Shown: positions 1-7,730, numbered from the stretch's first letter. The stretch: DNA of 64,000 nucleotides from Hydrogenophaga sp. 2FB (GCF_005503365.1 NZ_SCML01000002.1:62001-126000); one strand, 5' to 3'. Notes: generated from the sequence alone by a model not told the origin. Translations and numbers: made by a program.

Positions 1-159
1 TTGGCACGGCGTGCACGATCCACCTTCCGCATGGATGTCATGGGCATGCTTGAGGACGAGAATGGCACACCATACCCCGGGGTGGCCACCAGGCAGTTCA
101 TTGAAAAAGCCAAACGTTCATCCACTTCCTCGAAGAGAGGCCGGGCAACGATGGGCTGA
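1..159 (+). CDS. 3' end of an unidentified protein
   Basis: Frame 1 is open from the first base to a TGA at 157-159 and encodes the last 52 residues of a protein whose start lies outside the window. The visible part contains GTPYPGVATRQFIEKAK followed by a Ser/Arg/Lys-rich end (SSTSSKRGRATMG). The family cannot be named from this fragment. The basic, low-complexity C-terminus resembles the tails of many other proteins in the window. It is convergent with the SWIB gene, with a hairpin between them. Confidence 0.6.
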   Translation: MARRARSTFRMDVMGMLEDENGTPYPGVATRQFIEKAKRSSTSSKRGRATMG

Positions 160-160
160 G

Positions 161-189
161 GTTCGGCGCTTAGATGCGAGGCGCCGAAC
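161..189. terminator. hairpin between convergent genes
   Basis: A perfect 9-bp inverted repeat (GTTCGGCGC at 161-169 and GCGCCGAAC at 181-189) with an 11-nt loop lies between the converging genes at 1-159 and 202-459. No strong U-run follows on either side, so it may be a weak or bidirectional terminator, or an mRNA-stabilising hairpin. Confidence 0.5.
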
Positions 190-201
190 TCGTGGGCGCA
201 T

Positions 202-459
202 TTAGCTTAGGTGTTTACCCACCAGGCCAGTCATTTCAAACATGGTGACTTCATCCTTGCCGAATACTGCCTTGAGCTTGGCGTCGGCCAGGATGTTTCG
301 CATGTTCTTGGGGTTCTGCAGGTTGTTCGCCTTGATGTAAACCCACATCTGCTTCACGACCTCGGTTCTAGGCAGCGGGGCCGGTCCGATGATGGCGGCC
401 AATTCAGGGCTGGGAGTGAGGGAGCGATTGAACGCGGTTTGCTTCTTCTCAGTGGTCAT
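202..459 (-). CDS. SWIB/MDM2 domain protein
   Basis: This 85-residue protein is almost entirely one SWIB/MDM2 fold. The typical pattern is visible: LTPSPELAAIIG, PLPRTEVVKQMWVYIKANNL, then a DAKLKAVFGKDEVTMFEM core and a LVGKHL end. In eukaryotes this fold mediates protein contacts in chromatin remodellers. Bacterial stand-alone SWIB proteins are small and DNA-associated, with no settled role; those of Chlamydia are fused to topoisomerase or free. Length and start (ATG at 459) are normal for the stand-alone class. A frameshifted second copy lies at 44140-44431. Confidence 0.9.
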   Translation of the reverse strand: MTTEKKQTAFNRSLTPSPELAAIIGPAPLPRTEVVKQMWVYIKANNLQNPKNMRNILADAKLKAVFGKDEVTMFEMTGLVGKHLS

Positions 460-546
460 CAGAGTCTCATCAGTTGAAACCGAGATTCTAGGTCGGCCGC
501 CAGAGCACTCCCGCCACCATGTCCAGAGGACCAGGATGCATGCTGA

Positions 547-951
547 TCAGGGCGGCCCTGCGAAGACGTCGAGGTGATTGACCACCATATTCGCCGGAGC
601 TGACGATGAGCCAGGGAGCACCCAGTCCGATCCGCGGAGCTTTGAGAAGCTGATTCCGCGCGACTTCGTGGTGGCTGGATCCTTCTTGCCGGATTCTTTT
701 TGCCGCACCTTGGTGGATCCAGCTTTGGCAGAAGACTGCAACTTGGTTCGCTTTTTTGCAGCAACTCCAGTCTCAGCTTCCGAGATGGCGGGTCCAACTG
801 CGACATCTGAAGTGATTTTTTCAGCCTCTTGCCTTCCCAGCGTTGGGTCAATCTCAAGATCTTGATGATCATGGGCGCTGAGCAGGTTGGCGGAGGCAGG
901 TTGTACTGTCTTCGATGAAGAGAAGAGGAGGGAGCGGATTTGTTCAAACAT
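547..951 (-). CDS. hypothetical basic protein, 134 aa
   Basis: The ATG at 951 was chosen because a sigma70-like promoter (970-998) and an AAAGGATC ribosome site sit directly upstream; the longer open frame would start upstream of that promoter. The N-terminus (MFEQIRSLLFSSSK) is amphipathic. Residues about 60-105 are rich in Lys, Thr, Ser and Ala (KKRTK, KAGSTK, KKDPATTK), as in an unstructured nucleic-acid-binding linker. The end contains LRGSDWVLPGSS. No family is recognised. It is divergent from the DinG-like helicase, sharing the 951-1101 intergenic region. Confidence 0.6.
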   Translation of the reverse strand: MFEQIRSLLFSSSKTVQPASANLLSAHDHQDLEIDPTLGRQEAEKITSDVAVGPAISEAETGVAAKKRTKLQSSAKAGSTKVRQKESGKKDPATTKSRGISFSKLRGSDWVLPGSSSAPANMVVNHLDVFAGPP

Positions 952-969
952 GCATGATCCTTTGTGGAA

Positions 970-998
970 AGGATATACAAAACACCGCTTTCTGTCAA
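970..998 (-). promoter_or_regulatory. sigma70-like promoter with GATATCC-type -10
   Basis: On the minus strand TTGACA (993-998), a 17-nt spacer and TATCCT (970-975) form a near-consensus promoter. The -10 ends 18 nt before the ATG at 951. The -10 is embedded in GTATATCCTTT, the same context seen before a dozen other genes here. This is the one member with a perfect -35. Confidence 0.7.
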
Positions 999-1040
999 CC
1001 GAGTCTGGCGATGTTTGGAAGAAGCACCACGCATGGTAAT

Positions 1041-1066
1041 ATGTGTAAGAGATATCCATAACACAC
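1041..1066 (+). promoter_or_regulatory. GATATCC promoter element upstream of the DinG-like gene
   Basis: GAGATATCCATAACACA lies about 43 nt before the ATG at 1101, with TATCCA (1053-1058) as the proposed -10. The flanks form an imperfect dyad, TGTGTAA and ATAACACA. There is no good -35, so an activator or alternative sigma factor is possible. Confidence 0.5.
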
Positions 1067-1100
1067 TGCGTATAAGCAGTAAAAGATAGCAGGACAGAAA

Positions 1101-3497
1101 ATGCAAAATCCGGCCAACTCGTCTGCCCAGCCTGTACGCCCTGCGCGCTCCCGCCTTCTTGCCGGATCGCACGCGCTTCAAGACGAGATGACGACGGCTG
1201 TCCTCTTGCCCAATCAGCGTCCTGTTCGCCAGCAGGCCCCACGCTTGCCCGAACCCTTCAATCCAGAAGTGGAATCGTCTGCCTCCAAAAGTGTGGATGG
1301 CATTGATGAGGCGGCGCTTGGTCGAGCCCGCAAGATCATGGGCTCGATGTACGAGCAGGTCAAAGAGAAATGGCCAGGGTTTGTCGCCCGTGATGGCCAG
1401 AACGAAATGATGGAAGCGGCGCTTCTCACCTTCCTCTCCTGCAAGGAAGAGAAGGACGAGACTCGCGGTGCCAACCTGGCCACATTGGAAGCGGGCACTG
1501 GGACCGGCAAGACAGTGGCCTACTTGCTCGCAGCAATCGCGGCGCACAAGGTGACTGGCAAGGGTGTTGTGGTGTCGACCGCTACAGTTGCTCTGCAGGA
1601 GCAGCTGATCGAGCGTGATCTCCCACGGCTTTCCGAGGTCATTGGTGGCATCAAGTTTGACATCCTCAAGGGACGTGGTCGTTATGTCTGCGCCTCAAAG
1701 CTTGAGAACGTGGCGGCAAACACCGTGGGGAGCCTCCTATTTGATGATGAAGATGAGGCCGAGGCAGTCCAAGCTGGGAAGAATGGTGGTTCTGAGCTTT
1801 CTGGTCTTGCACTGCGTTTGACGGCCGAACTTCATTCGAAGAAGTGGAACGGCGAAGTTGACTCGATCCCCGAACGTGTGGATTCATCTGACTGGCGCAA
1901 ACTTCAAGCTGACGGAGCGACGTGCACGGCCAACAAGTGCTCCAACTACTCCAGTTGCGCCTTCTTCTCGGCTCGCAACAGAGCCAAGGACATTCCGATT
2001 GTTGTGGGCAATCACGCATTGGTTCTGTCCTTGATGTCTCGCAATGCGAAGGTCTTGTCTCCGAGTGAAAAGCTCTTCGTGTTTGACGAGGCGCACCACA
2101 TCCCCGACATCGCGGCCGACCAGTTTGCCGCAAACGCTCGCTTGACCGCCTCTGAAAAGGTGTTCCCACGATTGAAGGCGCTTTTTGCCAAGGCGACCAA
2201 AGAGAACTCTGGGACCATTCAGCAACAGCTTGCCGCCATGACAGGACTGCTGTCTTCAGCTGCTGACTCTGTTGCCAGTCTCAGGATGGGGATTGAATCT
2301 GCAGACCTCTTCGGCTCCGACGAACGAGTTTTCCGGTTTCATCAGGGCCAGGTGAGCGAGGATTTCTTGTCACTTTTTGAGTCCGCGAAGATCTCCACCG
2401 CAGCAGCTCTGTCAGCGGCCAGGAATGTAGTGAGTGACCTCAAGCGTGACGATGAATCTATCAGTCTCGGACAGAAGGATGAGCGACGGAAGATGGCGAC
2501 CGAGATCGCCATGACTGCTCAGCGCCTTGATGATGCTTCAAGGGTGTTCGACTACATGACACGGCATGACAAGGTGCCATTGGTGAAGTGGATCGAACTT
2601 GTGCCGTCCGGCCGGGGCATCGACTTCAAGGTTTGTGCGAGTCCGTTGACACCAGCATCCGGGCTCGTTGCTGGCCTTTGGTCGAAGGTAGCGGCGGCTG
2701 TTTGCACTTCAGCAACGATTACCGCCTGCGGCAGCTTCGACTACTACGACCGCCTCACTGGTCTGAACCGCATGCCAGAGCGCCGTCGTGCGATCGTTGC
2801 GTCTCCATTTGACTATCCTACTCAAGGCCTGCTGCGTGTGGCGCCATTGACAACCACTCCGAAGTCCAGTGGCTGGGGGGCGGAACTCAACTCTATTCTG
2901 CCCAGGCTCCTCGAGGATCGAAGTGGGGGACAGCTTGTTCTATTCACATCCCGCAAGCAGATGCAGTCAAGCTACGACTCACTGCCTGCAGCTGTTCGTG
3001 CGCAAGTGCTGATTCAGGGCACAGGATCCCGAAATGAGATGCTCAGCGAACACGCCAGGCGGGTGAAGGCCGGTCAATCGAGCACGCTGTTCGGACTCCA
3101 ATCACTCGGTGAAGGCATCGATCTTCCTGGTGACCTATGCGTCCAGGTCATCATCGACAAATTGCCGTTCACGCCACCGACCACACCTGTGGATGCCGCG
3201 TTGGCTGAATGGCTCGAAAGTCAGGGGCGCGATCCGTTCTCGGAGATCGCGGTCCCCAAGGCTTCCATGAAGCTGGCTCAGTGGGTTGGTCGCGGCATCC
3301 GGACCGTGACGGACAAAGCGGTGATTACCGTCTGCGATACTCGTTTGGCGACCTCGAGCTATGGGCGGCTGATCGTTGATGGTCTTCCACCTTTCCCGTT
3401 TGAAGTCATGTCTGCTGCTGGTGATTTCAGCAACAGCAGGAGTGAGTCCCGATCAGCTGCGGAGACTCGGCCGCAGCGCAAGAAGATGTTCGCCTGA
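1101..3497 (+). CDS. dinG: DinG-family ATP-dependent DNA helicase
   Basis: This is a superfamily 2 (XPD/Rad3-like) 5'-3' helicase of the DinG type, which unwinds forked DNA, D-loops and R-loops. Visible motifs are Walker A AGTGTGKT (residues 131-138), DEAH (329-332) and the late helicase motif SLGEGIDLPG. Four cysteines (C197, C275, C280, C286) are spaced like the iron-sulphur cluster ligands of DinG/XPD. At 798 residues it is longer than E. coli DinG (716); the extra length is an Ala/Pro-rich N-terminal stretch of about 65 residues and a Ser/Arg-rich tail ending RPQRKKMFA. An AGGACAG ribosome site precedes the ATG. It follows a GATATCC promoter and ends at a strong terminator. A host chromosome would normally carry its own dinG, so this is probably an accessory copy. 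Confidence 0.9.
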   Translation: MQNPANSSAQPVRPARSRLLAGSHALQDEMTTAVLLPNQRPVRQQAPRLPEPFNPEVESSASKSVDGIDEAALGRARKIMGSMYEQVKEKWPGFVARDGQNEMMEAALLTFLSCKEEKDETRGANLATLEAGTGTGKTVAYLLAAIAAHKVTGKGVVVSTATVALQEQLIERDLPRLSEVIGGIKFDILKGRGRYVCASKLENVAANTVGSLLFDDEDEAEAVQAGKNGGSELSGLALRLTAELHSKKWNGEVDSIPERVDSSDWRKLQADGATCTANKCSNYSSCAFFSARNRAKDIPIVVGNHALVLSLMSRNAKVLSPSEKLFVFDEAHHIPDIAADQFAANARLTASEKVFPRLKALFAKATKENSGTIQQQLAAMTGLLSSAADSVASLRMGIESADLFGSDERVFRFHQGQVSEDFLSLFESAKISTAAALSAARNVVSDLKRDDESISLGQKDERRKMATEIAMTAQRLDDASRVFDYMTRHDKVPLVKWIELVPSGRGIDFKVCASPLTPASGLVAGLWSKVAAAVCTSATITACGSFDYYDRLTGLNRMPERRRAIVASPFDYPTQGLLRVAPLTTTPKSSGWGAELNSILPRLLEDRSGGQLVLFTSRKQMQSSYDSLPAAVRAQVLIQGTGSRNEMLSEHARRVKAGQSSTLFGLQSLGEGIDLPGDLCVQVIIDKLPFTPPTTPVDAALAEWLESQGRDPFSEIAVPKASMKLAQWVGRGIRTVTDKAVITVCDTRLATSSYGRLIVDGLPPFPFEVMSAAGDFSNSRSESRSAAETRPQRKKMFA

Positions 3498-3512
3498 TAT
3501 CTAGCGCAAATC

Positions 3513-3552
3513 AAAAAACCGGCGAGGAGGGAATCCTTCAGCCGGCTTTTTT
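3513..3552. terminator. bidirectional Rho-independent terminator
   Basis: AAAAAACCGGC (3513-3523) pairs with GCCGGCTTTTTT (3541-3552). The A-run and U-run on opposite arms make it work for both the helicase gene (plus) and the converging operon ending at 3574 (minus). Confidence 0.9.
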
Positions 3553-3573
3553 GCGGAAGCTGTGATCAGCTAG

Positions 3574-3891
3574 TTAGTTCTGAAACGGGCTTGGACGTGG
3601 ATTCGAATGCGCGGAGGGAGTGGCGACCTGAGCGTGGCCTGCCTTGGCTTCGGCGGCAGAAAACTCACGGTTGAGTTTCGCGATTTCACCGCGAAATTTC
3701 GTGATGCTGGACTCTGGCAAAACAAGGCGCTTCCCTTCAGGTGTTGGCAGAGCTCCGACGTATCCCCTGATGTTGAAGTAAAGCTCGTCGAAGTGCTTTC
3801 CATTCAGGAGGACTTCATACCTCATGTTGCTTTCCGCAAGAGACATGCGACCTGGTGCTTCTCGGAGTTCGATGAATTTCTGCGTGGCCAT
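3574..3891 (-). CDS. hypothetical protein, 105 aa
   Basis: The start at 3891 (MATQKFIELREAP) is preceded by an AAGGTAAC ribosome site. The protein looks like a small alpha/beta domain (YEVLLNGKHFDELYFNIRGY, then LPESSITKFRGEIAKLNREF) followed by an Ala/Ser/Pro-rich tail ending NPRPSPFQN. It is the last gene of the minus-strand operon that begins at 5449 and lies 4 bp after the macrodomain-like gene. No function can be assigned. Confidence 0.65.
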   Translation of the reverse strand: MATQKFIELREAPGRMSLAESNMRYEVLLNGKHFDELYFNIRGYVGALPTPEGKRLVLPESSITKFRGEIAKLNREFSAAEAKAGHAQVATPSAHSNPRPSPFQN

Positions 3892-3895
3892 GGTG

Positions 3896-4366
3896 TTACC
3901 TTGTTCTGAGGATGTTTCTGCGTTGCGATGGTGTCGCGGGGATTGGGGCAGGTGCGCTCGTGTGAGCGAGTGGCATCGAGGTGATGGCGGATTCGAACTC
4001 AGGCGGTAGGCAACAGTTGTCAGGGGCGCCAGTGAACATGGGGCCAATCTGCTCCGGCAAGTAACCTGCCAGTCCGCAGCCCACCTTGGTCACATTGAAC
4101 TGAAGTTGTGGATTTCGTCGAGCAAAATCCAGGAAGTCGGTAACGTGTACCGCGATCTCAGAAAGCTGGAGAACATTGAGCTGCTCATCCTTGGTTGGGA
4201 TGGCGTAGCTGTTGCCATGCATCCCCACCCCTTTTCCATAGATGGCACCATAGAAGAGCCGCGCATCTTTTGCAGCACCTTTACCGTGCCGGCCCGCGAG
4301 GTTGCTGCCAAACACGAATACGGGTTTTGGGCCCTTCGTCAGATGGCCGCCGATTTGAGTCGTCAC
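3896..4366 (-). CDS. macrodomain-like phage/plasmid accessory protein
   Basis: The N-terminal half carries FVFGSNLAGRHGKGAAKDA, then GNSYAIPTKD and VTKVGCGLAGY. This pattern is familiar from small phage and plasmid proteins related to macrodomains (A1S_2505-like), which bind or process ADP-ribose derivatives; biochemical function in this branch is not established. The GTG start (4364-4366) overlaps the upstream stop as GTGA, so translation is probably coupled. The last 25 residues are an Ala/Pro/Ser linker ending SQRRNILRTR. 156 residues. Confidence 0.7.
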   Translation of the reverse strand: MTTQIGGHLTKGPKPVFVFGSNLAGRHGKGAAKDARLFYGAIYGKGVGMHGNSYAIPTKDEQLNVLQLSEIAVHVTDFLDFARRNPQLQFNVTKVGCGLAGYLPEQIGPMFTGAPDNCCLPPEFESAITSMPLAHTSAPAPIPATPSQRRNILRTR

Positions 4367-4860
4367 GGCTTGGACTTTGCGGACTTTGGGGTGGCGTGAG
4401 CTGCAAACATTTGTGCTCGCAACTCTTTCATGGAGTCATCCCACACGCCCATGGTCAACTTGCGCGCGTCCTCCGTAAGAACAATACGCTCTTCTTGAGT
4501 CAGGGGGCGACCATGACTCATGCCGTTTCCCAGAGATTGTCGAATCTCCGCGAATTTCGCAGTGGCCAGGTGAAAGATGGCGGCACCGCTTGACGCTGAT
4601 CCAGCAAGGAAGGCTGCAATCCCAAGTTCATGGGGGCCGCCGGCAAGAAGAACACCCGTTGCGGAAACAAGTCCCACGGATGCGAGCTTCAAATTCTTCC
4701 CCGCCAAGTCCTGGTGAGTTTTGATTTCGGAGCCGAGGTGGCTGGCTCTCTCCTTGAGCCAGTTCGTGCGCACATCTTCACGTACGCTAGCAGCCATGGA
4801 TTCGGTAAGAAAACTGGTTTTCAGTGCCTGGGTCTGCAGGAGGGAAAAAACAGCACGCAT
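4363..4860 (-). CDS. putative two-segment membrane protein, 165 aa
   Basis: Two adjacent hydrophobic segments (about LKLASVGLVSATGVLLAGG and LGIAAFLAGSASSGAAIFHL) separated by GPHE suggest a membrane hairpin. A charged helical N-terminal half and a C-terminal half with LTEDARKLTMGVWDDSMKEL flank it; the end is Lys/Ser-rich (KSAKSKP). The ATG at 4860 has an AGGATC ribosome site; an internal ATG at 4797 (MAASVRED) is a possible alternative. It lies 14 bp after the 4875-5147 gene and overlaps the next gene by 4 bp. Family not recognised. Confidence 0.65.
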   Translation of the reverse strand: MRAVFSLLQTQALKTSFLTESMAASVREDVRTNWLKERASHLGSEIKTHQDLAGKNLKLASVGLVSATGVLLAGGPHELGIAAFLAGSASSGAAIFHLATAKFAEIRQSLGNGMSHGRPLTQEERIVLTEDARKLTMGVWDDSMKELRAQMFAAHATPKSAKSKP

Positions 4861-4874
4861 GTGGATCCTATCGA

Positions 4875-5147
4875 TCAGTTGGGACGAACACTCTTGCGAG
4901 TGGCGATTGAAGGCACTTCGTTTCGCACATCACTTGTTGCGTTGTCCCATGCGGCGTAGAGTCGCTGTCGCACAGCTTCAGCAGTTTGCACCGGTGGTTC
5001 CGAGCGGATGATTGAGAACTGATCGGAGAGTGCCTTGGACAATGCGCGGCCGATGGCGGTCGCTGAATGCGCCCCCAGGCCTGGCGGTGAAGCCATAGCC
5101 GCGGTTGCCCGGGCATGTTCGGAAAGCTCTTTGATGCGTGGATTCAT
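4875..5147 (-). CDS. hypothetical helical protein, 90 aa
   Basis: The protein is rich in Ala, Ser and charged residues and predicted mostly helical (IKELSEHARATAAM, VQTAEAVRQRLYAAWDNA). A TGGAG ribosome site precedes the ATG at 5147. It is the second gene of the five-gene minus-strand operon, 17 bp after the 5165-5449 gene. No family recognised. Confidence 0.6.
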   Translation of the reverse strand: MNPRIKELSEHARATAAMASPPGLGAHSATAIGRALSKALSDQFSIIRSEPPVQTAEAVRQRLYAAWDNATSDVRNEVPSIATRKSVRPN

Positions 5148-5164
5148 TTCGACTCCAGCTGTTC

Positions 5165-5449
5165 TCAGTGAACTGCCACTTCTTCGGCAAGCAGGCTACC
5201 CACCATGGAGTTGAGCTTGTCTGCGTTTTCGATGAGAGCCGTGAAGTCGGGAATATCCATGGGGCCGGAAACACACATGGCCAAAGAAATTCCGTCAGAG
5301 ATGTAGCTGATCTGACCGATCGTTTCGAAGAGCGCATTTCGCTCAGCGGCGTCAAGATCAGACTTCCTCTCCAGAAGCAGGCAGAGCTGAAGCCCAGACT
5401 GGCGGAGCTCAGAGAGACACGTGGAGGGATCCTTGGACACTTGAGACAT
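5165..5449 (-). CDS. hypothetical protein, 94 aa, first gene of operon
   Basis: The start MSQVSKDPS at 5449 is preferred over a longer frame because a GATATCC promoter element at 5471-5495 lies immediately upstream and would fall inside the longer version. The protein is acidic and probably helical (LSELRQSGLQLCLLLERKSDLDAAERNAL, written here only as a general description of a Leu-rich helix). It heads the operon 5449-3574. No function recognised. Confidence 0.6.
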   Translation of the reverse strand: MSQVSKDPSTCLSELRQSGLQLCLLLERKSDLDAAERNALFETIGQISYISDGISLAMCVSGPMDIPDFTALIENADKLNSMVGSLLAEEVAVH

Positions 5450-5470
5450 GACTCGTGGCCTCGATAAGTA

Positions 5471-5495
5471 TGTGAAAAGGATATCATATACAAGA
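5471..5495 (-). promoter_or_regulatory. GATATCC promoter element for the 5449-3574 operon
   Basis: On the minus strand TTGTATATGATATCCTTTT precedes the operon; the proposed -10 TATCCT (5478-5483) is 28 nt before the ATG. The same string with few changes occurs upstream of 20057 and 23526. No convincing -35 is present. Confidence 0.55.
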
Positions 5496-5617
5496 ATAAC
5501 CAAGTTGTCGTCGCTCTCCCGTGGGGCGGACAAATCGACGGCGGAACCTTTGTGTTGCCAGTGCGCGTTGATGCAACTGGCGCGGGGCTTGTCAATCGCC
5601 AGCAGGAACTTCCACGC

Positions 5618-5980
5618 CTACTTCGAGTTGCGCGATGCGCTGCCCCAGTCGTCGAACTTGGCGCCCTTGCTGGAATTGCCGGCCTTGGTCATCACTCTCA
5701 GGTTGTGCTCAACGTGCAGACCGCAAACCTTGCGCCCCTGAAGTGGCACTACATGGTCGACCACGTGCAATGTGCCCGTTGAGGCCGTAATCTCGCGTGC
5801 TTGCGCGTAAATCTCGTCGATGGCCTTTTGGTTTGCCCAAGACGGGGTGGCGCGCTGTTGAGCGTCCTTGCGCTGTTGCGAGATGAGATTGAGGATGTCC
5901 TTGCGCCGCTGGACGCGAAGTTGTGCGCTTGCATCTCCAGCGGCCGCCTTGGCTATGTCATCGATCTCGAATTGGCGCAT
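5618..5980 (-). CDS. HNH endonuclease-like protein
   Basis: The C-terminal half has the phage/plasmid HNH arrangement: HVVDHVVPLQG, then GLHVEHNLRVM and a Lys/Ser-rich end. DH at the start of the motif and the H...N that follow are the presumed metal and catalytic residues. The first 70 residues are helical and charged (VQRRKDILNLISQQRKDAQQ). At 120 residues it is typical of stand-alone HNH proteins of this type, often associated with cassettes or phages. No clear ribosome site precedes the ATG at 5980. It lies next to a region of recombinase and IS scars. Confidence 0.75.
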   Translation of the reverse strand: MRQFEIDDIAKAAAGDASAQLRVQRRKDILNLISQQRKDAQQRATPSWANQKAIDEIYAQAREITASTGTLHVVDHVVPLQGRKVCGLHVEHNLRVMTKAGNSSKGAKFDDWGSASRNSK

Positions 5981-6117
5981 CTAGCTTGGCGTCGTGCCCT
6001 CGTTGCGTAGCCTTGATGACATGAGCCCAACCAGGGTGTCAACCTCAGTTCATGCCGGTGCAGCATGAAATCAAGTGATTCTGGCGGTCTTCTCGCAGTG
6101 AAATCGGCTCCATGCAA

Positions 6118-6240
6118 AGCGTAAGGATTCTTTAGTTTTGGCGCAAAGCCACTCGAAAAGCGGACTTAACGCCGGCGTGGCGCTCGTTTTGACCCGGTGT
6201 CCACCGAAAGCGAAAGAATTCTTTAGTTCCGGGCTCTGTG
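6118..6240 (+). repeat. diverged repeat, copy A
   Basis: This stretch contains TGGCGCTCGTTT and, 16 nt later, GAAAGCG. The same two blocks at the same spacing, in a similar setting, recur at about 7665-7725. It also contains near-duplicate GATTCTTTAG and AATTCTTTAG. Function unknown; it may be a recombination-site remnant. Confidence 0.4.
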
Positions 6241-6314
6241 TCAGATCCCGATCTGCCAGCGGACCTATGAGCTTGTCATCAGCTCGAGTTGAAGCCTCCG
6301 GGGTGCGGAACGCC

Positions 6315-6506
6315 TTACTTGGGCCGCCTTCGGCTTTCGTCGCCGGCCTTTTGCGCTGGCGTTCGGTTATCGCCACTGTTCGTTCGGTGATCGTGGCCAC
6401 CCTTATTCTTGTTGCGTCCAGACATAATTACGCCGTGGACAAGCCTGGAGAAATTCTCTCCGGCTGCACCCTTCGCAGCGCCAATCAAGCTGTCAAAAAG
6501 TCCCAT
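6315..6506 (-). CDS. small hypothetical protein, 63 aa
   Basis: The ATG at 6506 has a GGAG ribosome site. The N-terminus GLFDSLIGAAKGAAG could form an amphipathic helix; the second half is polar and basic (SGRNKNKGGHDHR) and ends DESRRRPK. It lies between two diverged repeats (6118 and 7665) and has the size of a mobile-cassette gene. Confidence is limited because it is short. Confidence 0.45.
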   Translation of the reverse strand: MGLFDSLIGAAKGAAGENFSRLVHGVIMSGRNKNKGGHDHRTNSGDNRTPAQKAGDESRRRPK

Positions 6507-6800
6507 CTACAGTCTCCAGATATGTGGCAATCGACGCCTCCTTTATAGCTGAGAGCTGAGTCTCTGGCCAAGGCCGGTGCGTCCTGCGATGCGATGCAGA
6601 GTAGATGCCGCCGTCCAGCCGCCAGTTTTGATCGAGATCTTGGGCTTTCTCCAAACCAGCTGTGAGTTTTTGCAGTCGATCTGCGCCGGCTCACGAAACC
6701 AGGGTGCGGGCCTCGCGATCGGACCTCTCACTTACGTCGCTTCATTTACGCGATCCAGTCCGCTGTTTGATCCTCATCCCAGCCTGCAGCTTGCCAGGAT

Positions 6801-6839
6801 CTTGACATCCTCCCCGGCCTGAAGACCGAGGATTCCTAC
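6801..6839. mobile_element. IS200/IS605-type right end remnant
   Basis: On the minus strand GTAGGAATCCTCGG, a short loop and GGCCGGGGAGGATGTCAAG form the subterminal hairpin and end typical of IS605-family right ends, directly beyond a decayed tnpB. In active elements this region also encodes the 3' end of the TnpB guide RNA. The stem here has mismatches. Confidence 0.6.
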
Positions 6840-6859
6840 TGCTGTGGATCCCGTGTGAG

Positions 6860-7320
6860 ACAACCTCATACCAGGGCCGTTGCTTCGGTGGCTTCCTGCT
6901 TCGCTGGAGCTGCGCACCTCGCCCGAGCTTGACGCTTGGGCGCTGCACGACTGACCTCTCCTCCACAGGCGGCTCGCTGAATTTCTGCTTTGAGCCAGAC
7001 CGCGTGCCGCGTGGCCAGAATGTTCTTCGCGGCATGAACGTTCCTCGTCCTCTGTGTGACCGCTGGCCACGCCGGTGAAGACCGCCTGGGTCTTTCTGTT
7101 CTCAGCAGCCTCGTGGCCACGGATGCGGTGCGTGCGGCTTGTGTACGCCGGGTTGACCAGAATCACCTGGCCACCGCGCAACTGCACCTTGTAGGTGATC
7201 TGGCTCGTGAACTCGCCCCGTGCCGCATCCAGGATGCCGCGGTTCAGCCCCGCCGTTGCGCGCACGTTCTTGCCCGGCGCGTCGACCGTCTCGGCGGCGC
7301 TGATGTTCGTGTATCGCGCC
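6860..7320 (-). pseudogene. decayed TnpB (IS605 OrfB) C-terminal fragment
   Basis: Two reading frames together give TnpB signatures: ETVDAPGKNVRATAGLNRG, ITYKVQLRGGQVI, NPAYTSRTHRIRGHEAAENR, KTQAVF and, after a frameshift, VHAAKNILATRHAVW. In functional TnpB the last parts hold a four-cysteine zinc finger and the third RuvC aspartate (DxxAAxNIL). Here the cysteines are replaced by His, Arg, Gly or Ser and the aspartate is missing, so the product would be inactive. The N-terminal two-thirds of tnpB is absent. The IS right end lies just downstream. Confidence 0.75.
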
Positions 7321-7439
7321 GCCTTTACCCTGCTGGCTCCTTGTGCAGCCAGCCAACGACCGGCCGACCGTTTGTCCTTCCAGCTCGACGGGGCAGTGCC
7401 ACTTATCGCGGATCTGCGCCTTCCTTCTACTGACTGAAG

Positions 7440-7570
7440 GGTGAGGCATAGCAGGCCTAGCGCCTCGCGCAGGCGCAGCCCACTGCCGTAGAGCGGTGCG
7501 GACAACGGTGCTTCGGTGCCCGCCATCTGCAAAAGCAGTGTCTGTAACCCCTGCGGCGTCGACACCCCCG
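7440..7570 (-). pseudogene. tyrosine recombinase (integron-integrase-like) fragment
   Basis: One frame encodes GLQTLLLQMAGTEAPLSAPL followed directly by YGSGLRLREALGL. This closely follows the box I region of tyrosine recombinases, especially integron integrases (LLYGTGMRxxExLxL), including the catalytic Arg of the GLRL block. Only about 40 residues are recognisable; box II (HxxRH) and the active tyrosine are not found. The TnpB remnant abuts its 3' side, suggesting an insertion or deletion that destroyed the gene. Confidence 0.55.
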
Positions 7571-7583
7571 GAATACGCCCATG

Positions 7584-7648
7584 AGTCGTGCAATTTGTTG
7601 TTTGAAGCGCATTTTTGCCGCCGAAAGAATTGTTTCGATTGCACGACT
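7584..7648. repeat. 65-nt hairpin-forming inverted repeat
   Basis: AGTCGTGCAAT (7584-7594) is repeated inverted as ATTGCACGACT (7638-7648), separated by 43 nt with partial further pairing. It lies immediately upstream of the recombinase fragment, where an integron-like gene would have its recombination or control site. No canonical attC core was identified. Confidence 0.5.
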
Positions 7649-7664
7649 TGAGAGCCAAAAATCG

Positions 7665-7730
7665 AAGTTGACGCTTGCCTGGCGCTCGTTTCTGGGTCTA
7701 AACGCATGAAAGCGTAAACATAATTACGCC
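7665..7730 (+). repeat. diverged repeat, copy B
   Basis: Contains TGGCGCTCGTTT and GAAAGCG at the same spacing as in the 6118-6240 copy, and then a GCGTAA...TTACGC dyad. The 13-mer ACATAATTACGCC at 7718-7730 also occurs at 6422-6434. The two copies bracket the recombinase/TnpB scars. Confidence 0.4.

Noticed and set aside
459..1547. 362-codon open frame on the minus strand
   Set aside because: Runs antisense through the DinG gene start and its promoter, with low-complexity, unfamiliar composition; the 547-951 gene in another frame explains the region better.
6774..7658. 294-codon minus-strand frame
   Set aside because: It joins unrelated remnants (recombinase box I and TnpB) by chance; key residues of both are missing, so it was described as two pseudogene fragments.
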